Positions 49,067 to 60,089 of a DNA stretch of 64,000 nucleotides are shown in pieces. Both the position numbers and the translations under genes were made by a program. Positions within the stretch are counted from its first letter, which is position 1. Each line of letters begins with the position of its first letter. Below the pieces are notes generated by a model, which was not told the origin of the DNA, did no database searches, and saw nothing but the letters and a program-made list of their open reading frames with translations. This DNA is from Caballeronia peredens (GTDB lineage: Bacteria; Pseudomonadota; Gammaproteobacteria; Burkholderiales; Burkholderiaceae), in contig FCOH02000004.1 of NCBI GenBank assembly GCA_001544595.2, positions 124,001 to 188,000 of the forward strand, read 5' to 3'.

Positions 49067-50287
49067 ATGCGCTTTGTCCCTCCCGGCCTGACCGTTTCTT
49101 CCGTATCCGTTTCCACCGTTCATCGCCGCGCCTTCAAGACCGCCCTCGTGCTGCCCGCCGTGCTGGCCGCGGCCAGCGCGTTCGCGCAAGTCCCGCCGCC
49201 CGACGTGACGGCGCGCTCGTGGGTGCTCGTCGATGCCACCAGCAATCAGGTGCTCGCCTCGGGCAATCCCGATGAACGCGTCGAACCGGCGTCGCTCACG
49301 AAGCTGATGACCGCGTATCTCGTCTTCGACGCGCTCAAGTCCAAGAAGATCAACATGGATCAGACCGTCATGCCGAGCGAGGCCGTGCGCCGCGTGCGGA
49401 CGGACGAATCGCGCATGTTCATCGAGGCGAACAAGCCGGTCACCGTGCACGATCTCGTCTACGGCATGATCGTGCAGTCGGGCAACGACGCGGCCATCGC
49501 GCTCGCGGAACTCGTCGGCGGCAGCGAGGGCAACTTCGTCACGCTGATGAACGCGGCGGCGAAGCGCATCGGCATGAAGAACACCAATTTCGCCGATGTG
49601 AACGGCATGCCCGATCCGCAGCACTACACGACCGCCGGCGACCTCGCCGTGCTGTCCACGCGCCTGATCCGCGACTTCCCCGAGTACTACAGCATCTTCT
49701 CGGTGAGAGACTTCACGTACAACAAGATCAAGCAGCCGAACCGCAATCGTCTGCTGTGGCTCGATCCGACCGTCGACGGCCTGAAGACCGGCCACACGAA
49801 GGCTGCCGGTTACTGCCTGATCGCGACCGCGAAGCGTTCGCTCGTCGGCACGCCGGATGCGAGCCGCCGTCTCGTCGCCGTGATGATGGGCGAGCCGAAG
49901 GAAATCAATCGCGTGCAGGACAGCCTGAAGATGCTGAACTACGGCTACACCGCGTACGACGCGCTGCGTCTGTACAAGGCGAATCAGGTGATCGAAACGC
50001 CGCGCGTGTACAAGGGCGCGGTCGACAGCGTGCAGGCCGGCGTGATGACGGATCAATACATCACCGTGCCGAAGGGCCTGGGCGACAAGGTCAAGCCGAC
50101 CGTCACGAAGAACGACTTGCTCGTCGCGCCGATCAAGAAGGGCCAGCAGATCGGTACCGTGAAGATGGTTGCCGACGGCAAGGACGTCGCGCAGTTCCCG
50201 CTCGTCGCGCTGCAGGACGTGCCGGAAGCCGGCCTGTTCGGCCGCCTGTGGGATTCGGCGTTGCTGATGTGGCAAAAGCGTAAGTAA
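49067..50287 (+). CDS. dacC: D-alanyl-D-alanine carboxypeptidase (PBP5/6 type)
   Basis: A 406-residue periplasmic, membrane-attached peptidase that trims peptidoglycan pentapeptides. Signal peptide to AFA-Q (about 40). SxxK is S76-L-T-K79, SxN is SGND, KTG is KTGHTKAAG. The C-terminal beta domain plus amphipathic anchor (GLFGRLWDSALLMWQKRK) is intact. First gene of the dacC-dat-ybeD-lipB-lipA neighbourhood seen across beta- and gamma-proteobacteria. Confidence 0.95.
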   Translation: MRFVPPGLTVSSVSVSTVHRRAFKTALVLPAVLAAASAFAQVPPPDVTARSWVLVDATSNQVLASGNPDERVEPASLTKLMTAYLVFDALKSKKINMDQTVMPSEAVRRVRTDESRMFIEANKPVTVHDLVYGMIVQSGNDAAIALAELVGGSEGNFVTLMNAAAKRIGMKNTNFADVNGMPDPQHYTTAGDLAVLSTRLIRDFPEYYSIFSVRDFTYNKIKQPNRNRLLWLDPTVDGLKTGHTKAAGYCLIATAKRSLVGTPDASRRLVAVMMGEPKEINRVQDSLKMLNYGYTAYDALRLYKANQVIETPRVYKGAVDSVQAGVMTDQYITVPKGLGDKVKPTVTKNDLLVAPIKKGQQIGTVKMVADGKDVAQFPLVALQDVPEAGLFGRLWDSALLMWQKRK

Positions 50288-50314
50288 TTCACCGACTGAA
50301 AAGGAGCGGTTTCG

Positions 50315-51226
50315 ATGAGCCAGGCTGAAGTGTTCGATCCGACGGTCTATCTGAACGGCGAGTGGGGGCCGCTTTCCGAAGCGCGCATTCCCGTGCTCGA
50401 CCGCGGGTTCATCTTCGGCGACGGCGTGTATGAAGTCGTGCCGCTCTATGCACAGGCCGAAGGCGCGCGCCTGCCGTTCCGGCTGACGCAGCATCTCGCG
50501 CGGCTCAATCGCAGTCTGGGCAAGATTCGCATCGACAATCCGTTCGACGACGCGGGCTGGCGCGCGCTGATCGATCGCGTGATCGACGAAAACGCGGGCG
50601 CGGGCGACGCGCTCGTGTATATCCAGGTCACGCGCGGCGTCGCGAAGCGGCGCGGGCACGCATTTCCGGCGGGCCTCACGCCGACGGTGTTCATCATGCT
50701 CAGCAAGCTCGTGTTCCCGAGCACGGAAGAACGCGCGCGCGGCGCCGTGGCCGTGACCGCCGAGGACAAGCGCTGGCTGCATTGCGACATCAAATCGGTG
50801 TCGCTGCTCGGCAATGTGCTGATGGCGCAGCACGCCGCCGAAAACGACGCGCTGGAAACCATTCAGTTGCGCGACGGCTTGCTGACCGAAGGGTCGTCGT
50901 CGAACGTGTGGGTCGTGAAGAACGGCACGCTGCTCGGCGCGCCGCGCGGTCCGCGCATTCTGGAAGGCATCCGCTACGGACTCGTCGAGGAACTGGCGCG
51001 GGAAGCCCGCATCGCTTTCGAGGAGCGCGACATCACCGAAGCCGAACTGCGCTCGGCCGACGAAATCATGATCAGCTCCGCGACCAAGGAAGTCATGCCG
51101 ATCACCACGCTGGACGGCAAGAGTGTCGGCGGCGGCCGGCCCGGTCCGGTCTATGCTGCGCTGTTCGAGGCTTACCAGCGAGCCAAGACGCGCGAGTTCG
51201 CCGCAGAGGCCGCGCGGGCCAAATGA
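50315..51226 (+). CDS. dat: D-amino acid aminotransferase
   Basis: A 303-residue PLP class IV aminotransferase. The lysine is K160 in HCDIKSVSLLGNVLM, as in D-amino acid and 4-amino-4-deoxychorismate transaminases. It also has EGSSSNVWVVKNGTLLGAP, the PLP-phosphate clamp. DAT rather than branched-chain specificity is inferred from length and context beside dacC. AAGGAG precedes the ATG. Confidence 0.88.
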   Translation: MSQAEVFDPTVYLNGEWGPLSEARIPVLDRGFIFGDGVYEVVPLYAQAEGARLPFRLTQHLARLNRSLGKIRIDNPFDDAGWRALIDRVIDENAGAGDALVYIQVTRGVAKRRGHAFPAGLTPTVFIMLSKLVFPSTEERARGAVAVTAEDKRWLHCDIKSVSLLGNVLMAQHAAENDALETIQLRDGLLTEGSSSNVWVVKNGTLLGAPRGPRILEGIRYGLVEELAREARIAFEERDITEAELRSADEIMISSATKEVMPITTLDGKSVGGGRPGPVYAALFEAYQRAKTREFAAEAARAK

Positions 51227-51249
51227 AGCGCGAAGTGAAGGAGAAAGCC

Positions 51250-51585
51250 ATGTCCGAATCCAAACCCGAATCGAAGCCCGAATCGAAGCCCCAGGCCACC
51301 GATCCGACCGACGCCGCCGCACACAGCGCCGACGAACTGTTCAACTTTCCGTGTGACTTCCCGATCAAGGTGATGGGCAAGTCGCATCCGGATTTCCAGG
51401 ACACGATCGTCGACGTGCTCAAGGCGTTCGACCAGGATTTCGACGCCTCGCGCGTCGAGGCGCGGCCGTCGTCCGGTGGTAATTACACGGGCCTCACCTG
51501 CACCGTGCGCGCGCAGAATCGCGCCCATCTCGACGATATCTATCGCGCGCTCACCGGCCATCCGATGGTCAAGGTAGTGCTTTGA
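51250..51585 (+). CDS. YbeD/DUF493 family protein
   Basis: A 111-residue protein: an N-terminal SKPE repeat stretch followed by the ACT-like YbeD domain (FNFPCDFPIKVMGKSHPDFQDTIVDVLKAF). In E. coli ybeD also sits before lipB. AAGGAG lies 7 nt before the ATG. Its last 17 bp overlap the end of the convergent LysR gene. Confidence 0.92.
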   Translation: MSESKPESKPESKPQATDPTDAAAHSADELFNFPCDFPIKVMGKSHPDFQDTIVDVLKAFDQDFDASRVEARPSSGGNYTGLTCTVRAQNRAHLDDIYRALTGHPMVKVVL

Positions 51586-52540
51586 GCTTGTCCGTTTCCT
51601 TGTCTTTGTCCGCGGGCGCATCGCACACGGCCGGCGTGCGCTCGTAAAGCAGCCTGAACTGTTCGGCCTCGCCGACCACCCAGTTGCGGAAGGCCTGCAC
51701 GCGCGCGGTTTCGAGCAGCGCGGTCGGGCACACGAAGTAGTACTTCCACGGACTCGGGCCGTCCACATTGAACAGCCGCACGAGCCGCCCGGCGAGAATC
51801 TCCTGCATCGCGAGCGAGCGCCGCACGAGCGCGATTCCCTGGCCGTCCATGGCCGCCTGCAGCAAATTCGACGAATCCTCATATAAAACGCCGCGTTTCG
51901 GTTCGGCGAGATCCGCGAGCCCGGCGGCGTCGAACCACGGCCGCCACAGTTCCTCGTCCGAGCGCAGCAGCGGCACGTTCGCCAGATCGCGCGGCACGCG
52001 CGGCAAGTCGCCGCCGCGGAAATTCGGCGAGCACGCCGGAAAGAACACTTCGTCCAGCAATTCCTCGGTGTGCAGGCCCGCGTATTTGCCGTAGCCGAAA
52101 CGGATCGCGACATCGACGTCGTCGCGGTTGAAATCGGTGAGCGCGTTGGTCGACAGCAGTTCGAGGTCGATTTCCGGATGCTTTTCGATGAACCTGCCGA
52201 CGCGCGGCGTCAGCCAGCGCGCGGAAAACGACGACAGCATCGACACGATCAGCCGCCGGTCGCGATCGCCGGAACGGATGCGGCGCGTCGCCTCGGCCAG
52301 CGCGACGAGCGCCGCGCGCACTTCGGCGGCGTACTGCCGGCCGCGATCGGTGAGGCGCACGCGCTTGCCGTCGCGCGCGAAGAGCGGCACGCCGAGCTCC
52401 GACTCCAGCGCGCGAATCTGGTGACTTACCGCGCCGTGCGTGACGAAAAGCTCGTCGGCGGCGCGCGAGAAACTCTCGTGACGGGCGGCGGCCTCGAAGG
52501 CGCGCAGCGCGTTCAGGGCGGGAAGCTGTCGGAGGTCCAT
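51569..52540 (-). CDS. LysR-family regulator (GcvA-like)
   Basis: A 323-residue regulator. The N-terminal HTH LPALNALRAFEAAARHESFSRAADELFVTHGAVSHQIRALE is characteristic of the GcvA/AmpR subgroup. The periplasmic-binding-like effector domain follows. The ATG at 52540 is preferred: a TTG start 9 codons upstream lacks a ribosome site. It is divergent from the DUF2917 gene and convergent with ybeD, interrupting the usual ybeD-lipB adjacency. The target is probably the divergent gene and itself. Confidence 0.9.
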   Translation of the reverse strand: MDLRQLPALNALRAFEAAARHESFSRAADELFVTHGAVSHQIRALESELGVPLFARDGKRVRLTDRGRQYAAEVRAALVALAEATRRIRSGDRDRRLIVSMLSSFSARWLTPRVGRFIEKHPEIDLELLSTNALTDFNRDDVDVAIRFGYGKYAGLHTEELLDEVFFPACSPNFRGGDLPRVPRDLANVPLLRSDEELWRPWFDAAGLADLAEPKRGVLYEDSSNLLQAAMDGQGIALVRRSLAMQEILAGRLVRLFNVDGPSPWKYYFVCPTALLETARVQAFRNWVVGEAEQFRLLYERTPAVCDAPADKDKETDKLKALP

Positions 52541-52663
52541 GTGTAGGGTCGCAGAGGTCGTTGTCAATAGAACTCACATAGCCGTGAAAATTGATCGTTT
52601 TGCCTGATGCCTTGCCACGCCTAGGATTGTAGTCATCGAAACGTTCCTTTGGCGGAGTCGATC

Positions 52664-52990
52664 ATGCGAGAAATATCAACAAGTGTCACCTTCGAAATCA
52701 AGCCCGGCGAAACCATCCCGATGCGCATTGCGCGCGGCACGCGTCTCGCGGTGCACGGCAGCGCCGTATGGGCGACGCGCAGCAACGACATCGAGGATTA
52801 CTGGCTCACGCCCGGCGATCATCTGAAGTTGCGCGAACGCGAGCGCCTGTGGCTTTCCGTCGAGGGCGACCGTGCGGCCTATGTCGTTTTCACGATTCTG
52901 CCGCGCTGCGACGAACGCGCGGTGCGCTGGCTCTCGGCAGGCTTCGAGCGTCTGACGCAGCGGTTGCGTGCGGGCTGGCGCACCGTCTGA
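52664..52990 (+). CDS. DUF2917 domain protein
   Basis: A 108-residue protein: MREISTSVTFEIKPGETIPMRIARGTRLAVHGSAVWATRSNDIEDYWLTPGDHLKL matches DUF2917, a small cupin-like beta domain. GGAG lies 7 nt before the ATG. No known function. It is divergent from the LysR gene with a 123-bp shared promoter region. Confidence 0.88.
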   Translation: MREISTSVTFEIKPGETIPMRIARGTRLAVHGSAVWATRSNDIEDYWLTPGDHLKLRERERLWLSVEGDRAAYVVFTILPRCDERAVRWLSAGFERLTQRLRAGWRTV

Positions 52991-53072
52991 CGCAAGTATT
53001 CGCTTTTGTCATCGAAGGCATGCGAATTCACCATCGGCGGGCATGGTTCGATTTCGGTAAACTACCGGCACC

Positions 53073-53897
53073 ATGTCCGCCACCCCGCTTGCACTCCCGC
53101 CAGAAATCCGCGACGCGTCCGACACCGTGCTCGAGTCCGGTGAGTTTCCGGTCACGTTGCGCTGGCGCGGCCTCGAACCGTATCAGTCGAGCTTCGACGC
53201 CATGCGCGCGTTCACCGACGCCCGCACGCCCGACACGCCCGACGAAATCTGGCTCGTCGAGCATCCGCGCGTGTTCACGCTCGGCCTTGCGGGCGATCCC
53301 GCGCACTTGCTGCTCGCCGACAGCGGCATTCCGCTCGTCAAGGTGGATCGCGGCGGACAAATCACGTATCACGGACCGGGACAGATCGTCGCTTATCTGC
53401 TGATCGACCTGCGCCGCCGCAAGCTGGCCGTGCGCGAGCTGGTGCGGCGCATCGAAGAGGCCGTGATCGAAACCCTCGCATCGTATAATCTCGCGACCGG
53501 CCGCAAGCCCGGCGCGCCCGGCATTTACGTCGCGCAGGCCTCCGCGCGGCAGGCGGACGAAGGCGCGAACGTTCGTCTGCACGGCCTTCATTCCGGCGCG
53601 AAGATCGCCGCGCTCGGGCTCAAGATTCGCAACGGCTGCAGCTATCACGGCGTCAGCCTCAACGTGAACATGGACTTGCAGCCGTTTCTCGCGATCAACC
53701 CGTGCGGCTACGCGGGACTCGAAACGGTCGACATGGCGACGCTCGGCGTCGCCGCCGGCTGGCGCGACGTAGCCCTGACGCTCGCCGAACGGCTGGCACA
53801 TCAAATCGGCGGCCTCCCCGCAAGCGCCGCTCAACCGCAAGACGGCACGACGGCGCAAACCGTCCCGCTGCAACAACCGGATCGACCGAATGACTGA
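53073..53897 (+). CDS. lipB: octanoyltransferase LipB
   Basis: A 274-residue enzyme transferring octanoate from acyl-ACP to lipoyl domains. Motifs: [21 protein letters not shown]; the catalytic lysine region [19 protein letters not shown]; and the cysteine in [10 protein letters not shown]. The C-terminal 30 residues are a Gln/Pro/Thr-rich extension. Its end overlaps the lipA start by 8 bp. Confidence 0.96.
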   Translation: MSATPLALPPEIRDASDTVLESGEFPVTLRWRGLEPYQSSFDAMRAFTDARTPDTPDEIWLVEHPRVFTLGLAGDPAHLLLADSGIPLVKVDRGGQITYHGPGQIVAYLLIDLRRRKLAVRELVRRIEEAVIETLASYNLATGRKPGAPGIYVAQASARQADEGANVRLHGLHSGAKIAALGLKIRNGCSYHGVSLNVNMDLQPFLAINPCGYAGLETVDMATLGVAAGWRDVALTLAERLAHQIGGLPASAAQPQDGTTAQTVPLQQPDRPND

Positions 53898-54888
53898 CGC
53901 AACCGCAAACCTGGCAGGCGACACCGCTTCCGTTCCGGCGGCTCCCGCCTACGACGCCACCGCGAAACAGAAGGCGCAGGCGAAGACCTCGCGCATTCCG
54001 ATCAAGGTCATTCCGATCGAAAAGCTCAAGAAGCCGGAATGGATCCGCGTGCGCACGGCGACGGGCAATTCGCGCTTCAACGAGATCAAGCAGATCCTGC
54101 GCGAGCACAACCTGCATACGGTGTGCGAGGAGGCGAGCTGCCCGAATATCGGCGAATGTTTCGGCAAGGGCACGGCCACGTTCATGATCATGGGCGACAA
54201 GTGCACGCGCCGCTGCCCCTTCTGCGACGTCGGCCACGGCCGGCCCGATCCGCTCGATCCGGACGAGCCGCTGAACCTCGCGCGCACGATCGGCGCGCTC
54301 AAGCTGAAATACGTGGTGATCACGAGCGTCGACCGTGACGACCTGCGCGACGGCGGCGCGGCGCACTTCGTCGAGTGCATCCGGCAGGTGCGCGAGCATT
54401 CGCCGGAAACGCGCATCGAAATCCTGACGCCGGATTTCCGCGGCCGGCTCGATCGCGCGATCAACATCCTGACGGCCGCGCCGCCCGACGTGATGAATCA
54501 CAACCTCGAAACGGTGCCGCGCCTCTACAAGGAAGCGCGTCCGGGCTCGGACTATCACCATTCGCTCAAGCTCCTGAAAGACTTCAAGGCGCTGCATCCG
54601 GAAGTCGCGACCAAATCGGGACTGATGGTCGGCCTGGGCGAAATGGAAGACGAAATCCTTCAGGTGATGCGCGACCTGCGCGCACACGACGTCGACATGC
54701 TCACGATCGGCCAGTATCTGCAGCCGTCGGAACACCATCTGCCGGTGCGGGCGTACGTGCATCCGGATACGTTCAAGATGTACGAGGAAGAGGCGTACAA
54801 GATGGGCTTCACGCACGCGGCCGTCGGCGCGATGGTGCGCTCCAGCTATCACGCGGATCAGCAGGCGCACGGAGCGGGCGTGGTCTGA
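53890..54888 (+). CDS. lipA: lipoyl synthase
   Basis: A 332-residue radical SAM enzyme inserting sulfur into octanoyl groups. The N-terminal auxiliary-cluster motif C-x4-C-x5-C ([12 protein letters not shown]) and the SAM-cluster motif C-x3-C-x2-C (CTRRCPFC) are intact, as is the C-terminal RSSYHAD. Longer N-terminus than E. coli but typical for beta-proteobacteria. Confidence 0.97.
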   Translation: MTDATANLAGDTASVPAAPAYDATAKQKAQAKTSRIPIKVIPIEKLKKPEWIRVRTATGNSRFNEIKQILREHNLHTVCEEASCPNIGECFGKGTATFMIMGDKCTRRCPFCDVGHGRPDPLDPDEPLNLARTIGALKLKYVVITSVDRDDLRDGGAAHFVECIRQVREHSPETRIEILTPDFRGRLDRAINILTAAPPDVMNHNLETVPRLYKEARPGSDYHHSLKLLKDFKALHPEVATKSGLMVGLGEMEDEILQVMRDLRAHDVDMLTIGQYLQPSEHHLPVRAYVHPDTFKMYEEEAYKMGFTHAAVGAMVRSSYHADQQAHGAGVV

Positions 54889-54934
54889 GCGGTGCGCTTC
54901 ACGTTCGCCCAGGCTTCACTTCAGGCCGGACGAC

Positions 54935-54961
54935 AAACCCACGGGAAACCGTGGGTTTTTT
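54935..54961 (+). terminator. terminator after lipA
   Basis: Perfect stem AAACCCACGG / CCGTGGGTTT, GAAA loop, then T's. Confidence 0.92.
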
Positions 54962-55025
54962 CTTTTGGGCGGCCGTGCCGTCGTGCTTTTCCGTCCGGCG
55001 CCTTCCAGATCATCGGACACTTCGA

Positions 55026-55041
55026 TTCCGGATTTCCGGAA
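55026..55041. promoter_or_regulatory. candidate DctD upstream activator site
   Basis: Palindrome TTCCGGA-TT-TCCGGAA, 71 bp before the sigma-54 -24 box. A 7-bp perfect dyad at the distance expected for an enhancer site. Confidence 0.5.
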
Positions 55042-55111
55042 AGTCGGATTGCGGCGCGCGTCCGTCTCAAAAAAATCTATAAACATCAATGGTTTGAGAG
55101 AAAAATCAAGC

Positions 55112-55127
55112 TGGCATTGCCCTTGCA
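55112..55127 (+). promoter_or_regulatory. sigma-54 promoter of dctA
   Basis: TGGCAT-tgccc-TTGCA: -24 GG and -12 GC at exact spacing (consensus TGGCAC-N5-TTGCW). Confidence 0.88.
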
Positions 55128-55179
55128 ATAAGAAAGCCACGGCCGCCGAGCCGCCCATAAAAGTCAAGGAGACAAATCG

Positions 55180-55209
55180 ATGACCCCTCTCGCATCCAAA
55201 CGTCCCTGA
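55180..55209 (+). CDS. 9-codon leader mini-ORF before dctA
   Basis: ATG followed by ACC CCT CTC GCA TCC AAA CGT CCC TGA, encoding [15 protein letters not shown] lies 9 nt upstream (55166-55171), much stronger than the ribosome site of dctA itself. It is located after the sigma-54 start point and 143 bp before the dctA GTG. It could be a regulatory uORF or chance; translation is not proven. Confidence 0.4.
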   Translation: MTPLASKRP

Positions 55210-55352
55210 TCCGTCGACGAAGCGGCTATCGCTTACGCGACGCGATCCGGCGTGCGCATCCCACAGAATCATCGCGCACCGCAACGCTTTCGCGCGTCAG
55301 GGCCCGCCGCTGGCTGTACTTTGCCAACTGCTTGTCATTGCCTGGAACCATC

Positions 55353-56642
55353 GTGAAAAAACCTCTTCATAAAGTCCTGTACGTGCAGGTGATCGTGGCC
55401 ATCATCATCGGCATCGCGCTCGGGCACTTCTATCCTTCGCTCGCCACGGACATGAAGCCGCTCGGCGACGGGTTCATCAAACTCATCAAGATGGTGATCG
55501 GGCCGATCATCTTCTGTACTGTCGTGACCGGCATCGCGGGCATGGAGGACATGAAGAAGGTCGGGCGCGTCGGCGGCAAGGCGCTGCTGTATTTCGAAAT
55601 CGTGTCGACGTTCGCGCTGATCCTCGGTCTCGCCGCAACGCACATCCTGCGGCCCGGCGTCGGCTTCAACGTCGATCCCGCGACGCTGGATCACAAGGCC
55701 GTCGAGTCGTTCGCGACCAAGGCGCACGGCCAGAGCACGGTCGACTTCTTCCTGCACATCATCCCGGACACGCTGGTTTCGGCGTTCGCTCAGGGTGAAA
55801 TCCTGCAGATCCTGCTGATCGCGCTTCTGTTCGGCGCGGTGCTCGCGCACATCGGCGAGCGCGGCAAAGTCGTGACGTCGTTCATCGAAGGCTTGTCGAG
55901 CATCCTGTTCGGCATGGTCGGCATCATCACGAAGCTCGCGCCGATCGGTGCGTTCGGCGCGATGGCGTTCACCATCGGCAAGTACGGCATCGGCTCGCTG
56001 CTGCCGATGCTCAAGCTGATCGGCACGTTCTATCTGACGTCGATCATCTTCGTGGTCTTCGTGCTCGGCGCGATCGCGCGCATGGTCGGCTTCTCGATCC
56101 TGAAATTCGTCGCGTACATCAAGGAAGAGATGCTGATCGTGCTCGGCACGAGTTCTTCGGAAGCCGCGCTGCCGCAACTGATGCTCAAGCTCGAAAAGCT
56201 CGGCTGCTCGCGCTCGGTCGTGGGTCTCGTCGTGCCGACGGGTTACTCGTTCAATCTCGACGGCACCAACATCTACATGACGATGGCCGTGCTGTTCATC
56301 GCGCAGGCGACCAACACCGACCTCACGTGGGGCCAGCAGCTGACGCTGCTCGCGGTGACGATGCTCACGTCGAAGGGCGCGAGCGGCGTGACCGGCGCGG
56401 GCTTCATCACGCTCGCGGCGACGCTCGCCGTCGTGCCGACCATTCCGCTCGCGGGCATGGTGCTGATTCTCGGCATCGATCGTTTCATGAGCGAATGCCG
56501 GGCGCTGACGAACATCGTCGGCAACGGCGTGGCGACGGTCGTCGTGTCGGCGTGGGAGCACGAGCTCGACCGCTCGAAGCTGAAAGCGGCGTTGTCGCGC
56601 GAAGTGGACGTGACCGACACCGAAGAAGCCAAGTCGGTCTAA
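55353..56642 (+). CDS. dctA: C4-dicarboxylate transporter DctA
   Basis: A 429-residue DAACS-family symporter for succinate, malate and fumarate. The helical-hairpin and substrate motif [18 protein letters not shown] and the [14 protein letters not shown] segment are intact. The GTG at 55353 ([10 protein letters not shown]) is chosen because the family begins there; a TTG 7 codons earlier is possible. Controlled by sigma-54 and probably by DctB/DctD, encoded next. Confidence 0.96.
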   Translation: MKKPLHKVLYVQVIVAIIIGIALGHFYPSLATDMKPLGDGFIKLIKMVIGPIIFCTVVTGIAGMEDMKKVGRVGGKALLYFEIVSTFALILGLAATHILRPGVGFNVDPATLDHKAVESFATKAHGQSTVDFFLHIIPDTLVSAFAQGEILQILLIALLFGAVLAHIGERGKVVTSFIEGLSSILFGMVGIITKLAPIGAFGAMAFTIGKYGIGSLLPMLKLIGTFYLTSIIFVVFVLGAIARMVGFSILKFVAYIKEEMLIVLGTSSSEAALPQLMLKLEKLGCSRSVVGLVVPTGYSFNLDGTNIYMTMAVLFIAQATNTDLTWGQQLTLLAVTMLTSKGASGVTGAGFITLAATLAVVPTIPLAGMVLILGIDRFMSECRALTNIVGNGVATVVVSAWEHELDRSKLKAALSREVDVTDTEEAKSV

Positions 56643-56669
56643 GCGCTCTCGATTCTTCCGGACGCAATC

Positions 56670-58661
56670 ATGCAAGCGGCGAAGCCTCAACCTGCGAGCG
56701 CTTCGCCGCAGCCGCTTGCGGCGTCCACAAGCGCTTATCCCGAAGGCGCCTATGCCACAATGACAGATCCTCTTTCACGGGAATCTGCTCACGTGACGCG
56801 CCGCATCCTCGTGTTCTTCGCGCTCGCCGCCGCGCTCGTGGCGTGCTGCGCGCTCACGTGGCACGTCGCATGGCAGCGCGGCATCGACGAGTTGCGGCTC
56901 AACGCCGCGAGCCGCGTCGATCGCACGACGAACACGCTCAAGAGCACGCTCGACCGCTACGAATATCTGCCATATCTGCTGTCGCGGCATCCGGTCGTGC
57001 AGAACGCGCTCGATCATCCCGACCAGGCCAATGTCGATCGCGCGAACCGCTATCTCGAAGATCTCAACGCGCGTGCGCACGCGACCGTCACGTATCTGAT
57101 CCGCGCGAACGGGCTGTGCGTGGCCGCGAGCAACTGGAACGGCGCGGACAGTTTCGTCGGCGTGGACTATAACTTCAGGCCGTATTTCATCGATGCAGAG
57201 AAAGGTGGCGTCGGCCGGTTCTTCGGCATCGGGACCATTTCGACCGAGCCCGGCTATTACATCTCCCAGCCGGTGTATCGCGAGAAGACGAAAGAATTCG
57301 TCGGCGTGGCGGTGGTGAAGCTCAATCTCGAATGGTTGCAGGGCGCCGATGCAGCCGAGCCGCTCATCGTCACCGACGATCACGGCGTGATCTTTCTCTC
57401 GTCGGTGCCCGCGTGGAAATATCACACGGTGCGGCCGCTGCCGCAGAACATCGAGGCGTCCGTCTACGCGACGCGCCAGTACGCGCAGCAGGCCATCACG
57501 CCGTTGCCGATGACCGTCGTGAAGACGCTCGAAGGCGGCGCGCAGATCGTGCGCGTCGGCGGCGGACGCAATGCGCCCGCGTTTCTCGCGACGCATCGTT
57601 CGATCGGCGAGCCGGACTGGCAACTGATCACGATGGCGCCGCTCGATCCCGTCGAAAGCGCCGCGCAGAACGCGGTGATCGTCACGGCGCTCGTGTTCGT
57701 GTCGCTGTGCCTGCTCGCGTTCTACTGGCGCATGCGGCGCGCGCGCGTGCGCGAGATGATCCGCAGCCGCGGACTGTTGCAGACGGCCTATGCCGAACTG
57801 AACGAGCGCGTCGCGGAGCGCACGGCGGACCTGTCGGAGGCGAACGCGCAACTGACGAAGGAAGTCAACGAGCGCACGCGCGCCGAGCAGGATCTGCGCG
57901 CCGCGCACGACGAGCTCATTCAGGCGAGCAAACTCGCCGCGCTCGGCCAGATGGCGGCGGGCATCACGCACGAACTGAATCAGCCGCTCGCCGCGCTGCG
58001 CAGTTTCTCGGACAACACGCGCGTGCTGATCGAGCGCGGCGATCAGGCGGCGGCGCGCGAAAATCTCGAAGCAATCGCGTCGCTGACCGAGCGCATGGGC
58101 AACATCACTAATCAGCTCAAGCTGTTCGTCACCAAGGCGCGGCCGAAGAACGCGCGGGCCGACGTGGCGCGCGCACTGCGCAACGTGTTCTCGATGCTGC
58201 GGCCGCGCATGAAGAACGTCGTGGTCGATATCGCGCCGGAACTGAGCGGCGACAGCGCGCCCGTCTTCGTGCGCTGCGAGGACTTGCGGCTGGAGCAGGT
58301 GCTGATCAATCTGGTCGGCAACGCGCTCGATGCGGTGGCGTCGTGCGACCGGCCGCGCATCGTCATCGAACTGGATGCGCGCGCGGATGTCGTCGAACTC
58401 GTCGTGCGCGACAATGGTCCGGGCATTCCCGCCGATGCGCTGCCACGCCTCTTCGAGCCTTTTTTCACGACGAAGGAAATGGGCCACGGACTGGGTCTCG
58501 GGCTGGCGATTTCATCGGCGATCGCGCGTGACTACGGCGGCACGCTCGTCGCGCGCAACCGCGAGGCGCCGATCGTCGCGGACGGGCCCGAAGGCGGCAC
58601 CCAGGCCGACGCCGATCACTCGCACGGCGCGGAGTTCGTGCTGACGCTCAGGCGCGCGTAA
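56670..58661 (+). CDS. dctB: C4-dicarboxylate sensor histidine kinase DctB
   Basis: A 663-residue membrane sensor kinase. The TM1 helix is in RRILVFFALAAALVACCALTW; the periplasmic double-Cache domain has the VDYNFRPYFIDA and GYYISQPV segments; TM2 is VIVTALVFVSLCLLAFYW. A coiled coil leads to HisKA (phosphorylated His434 in AAGITHELNQPLAAL) and HATPase (NLVGNALDAV, DNGPGIP, GHGLGLGLAIS). An internal ATG at residue 31 is an alternative start closer to the membrane helix. Phosphorylates DctD. Confidence 0.94.
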   Translation: MQAAKPQPASASPQPLAASTSAYPEGAYATMTDPLSRESAHVTRRILVFFALAAALVACCALTWHVAWQRGIDELRLNAASRVDRTTNTLKSTLDRYEYLPYLLSRHPVVQNALDHPDQANVDRANRYLEDLNARAHATVTYLIRANGLCVAASNWNGADSFVGVDYNFRPYFIDAEKGGVGRFFGIGTISTEPGYYISQPVYREKTKEFVGVAVVKLNLEWLQGADAAEPLIVTDDHGVIFLSSVPAWKYHTVRPLPQNIEASVYATRQYAQQAITPLPMTVVKTLEGGAQIVRVGGGRNAPAFLATHRSIGEPDWQLITMAPLDPVESAAQNAVIVTALVFVSLCLLAFYWRMRRARVREMIRSRGLLQTAYAELNERVAERTADLSEANAQLTKEVNERTRAEQDLRAAHDELIQASKLAALGQMAAGITHELNQPLAALRSFSDNTRVLIERGDQAAARENLEAIASLTERMGNITNQLKLFVTKARPKNARADVARALRNVFSMLRPRMKNVVVDIAPELSGDSAPVFVRCEDLRLEQVLINLVGNALDAVASCDRPRIVIELDARADVVELVVRDNGPGIPADALPRLFEPFFTTKEMGHGLGLGLAISSAIARDYGGTLVARNREAPIVADGPEGGTQADADHSHGAEFVLTLRRA

Positions 58662-58681
58662 ATACTTAGTTGAGGCAAGAC

Positions 58682-60028
<1,347 letters not shown>

Positions 60029-60031
60029 AAA

Positions 60032-60059
60032 AAGCCCGCTGGCGTTAGCCGGCGGGCTT
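60032..60059. terminator. bidirectional terminator between dctD and the TlpA-like gene
   Basis: Stem AAGCCCGCTGGC / GCCGGCGGGCTT (one G-U pair), 4-nt loop. An A run on the left gives a good T tail for the minus strand; the plus-strand tail is TTCTTCGTT. Confidence 0.82.
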
Positions 60060-60089
60060 CTTCGTTGTCCTCGCGGGTTCGATCGTGCG

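Larger units (their letters stand above)
54962..55352. other. dctA promoter and leader region
   Basis: Holds the candidate DctD site (55026-55041), the sigma-54 promoter (55112-55127) and a 9-codon mini-ORF (55180-55209). The remaining leader to dctA, about 140 bp, has no other recognised element. Confidence 0.7.

Noticed and set aside
55335-56690. 451-residue minus-strand open frame opposite dctA
   Set aside because: Composition is almost entirely Arg/Asp/Glu/His and Gln, with no family; dctA is certain on the other strand.
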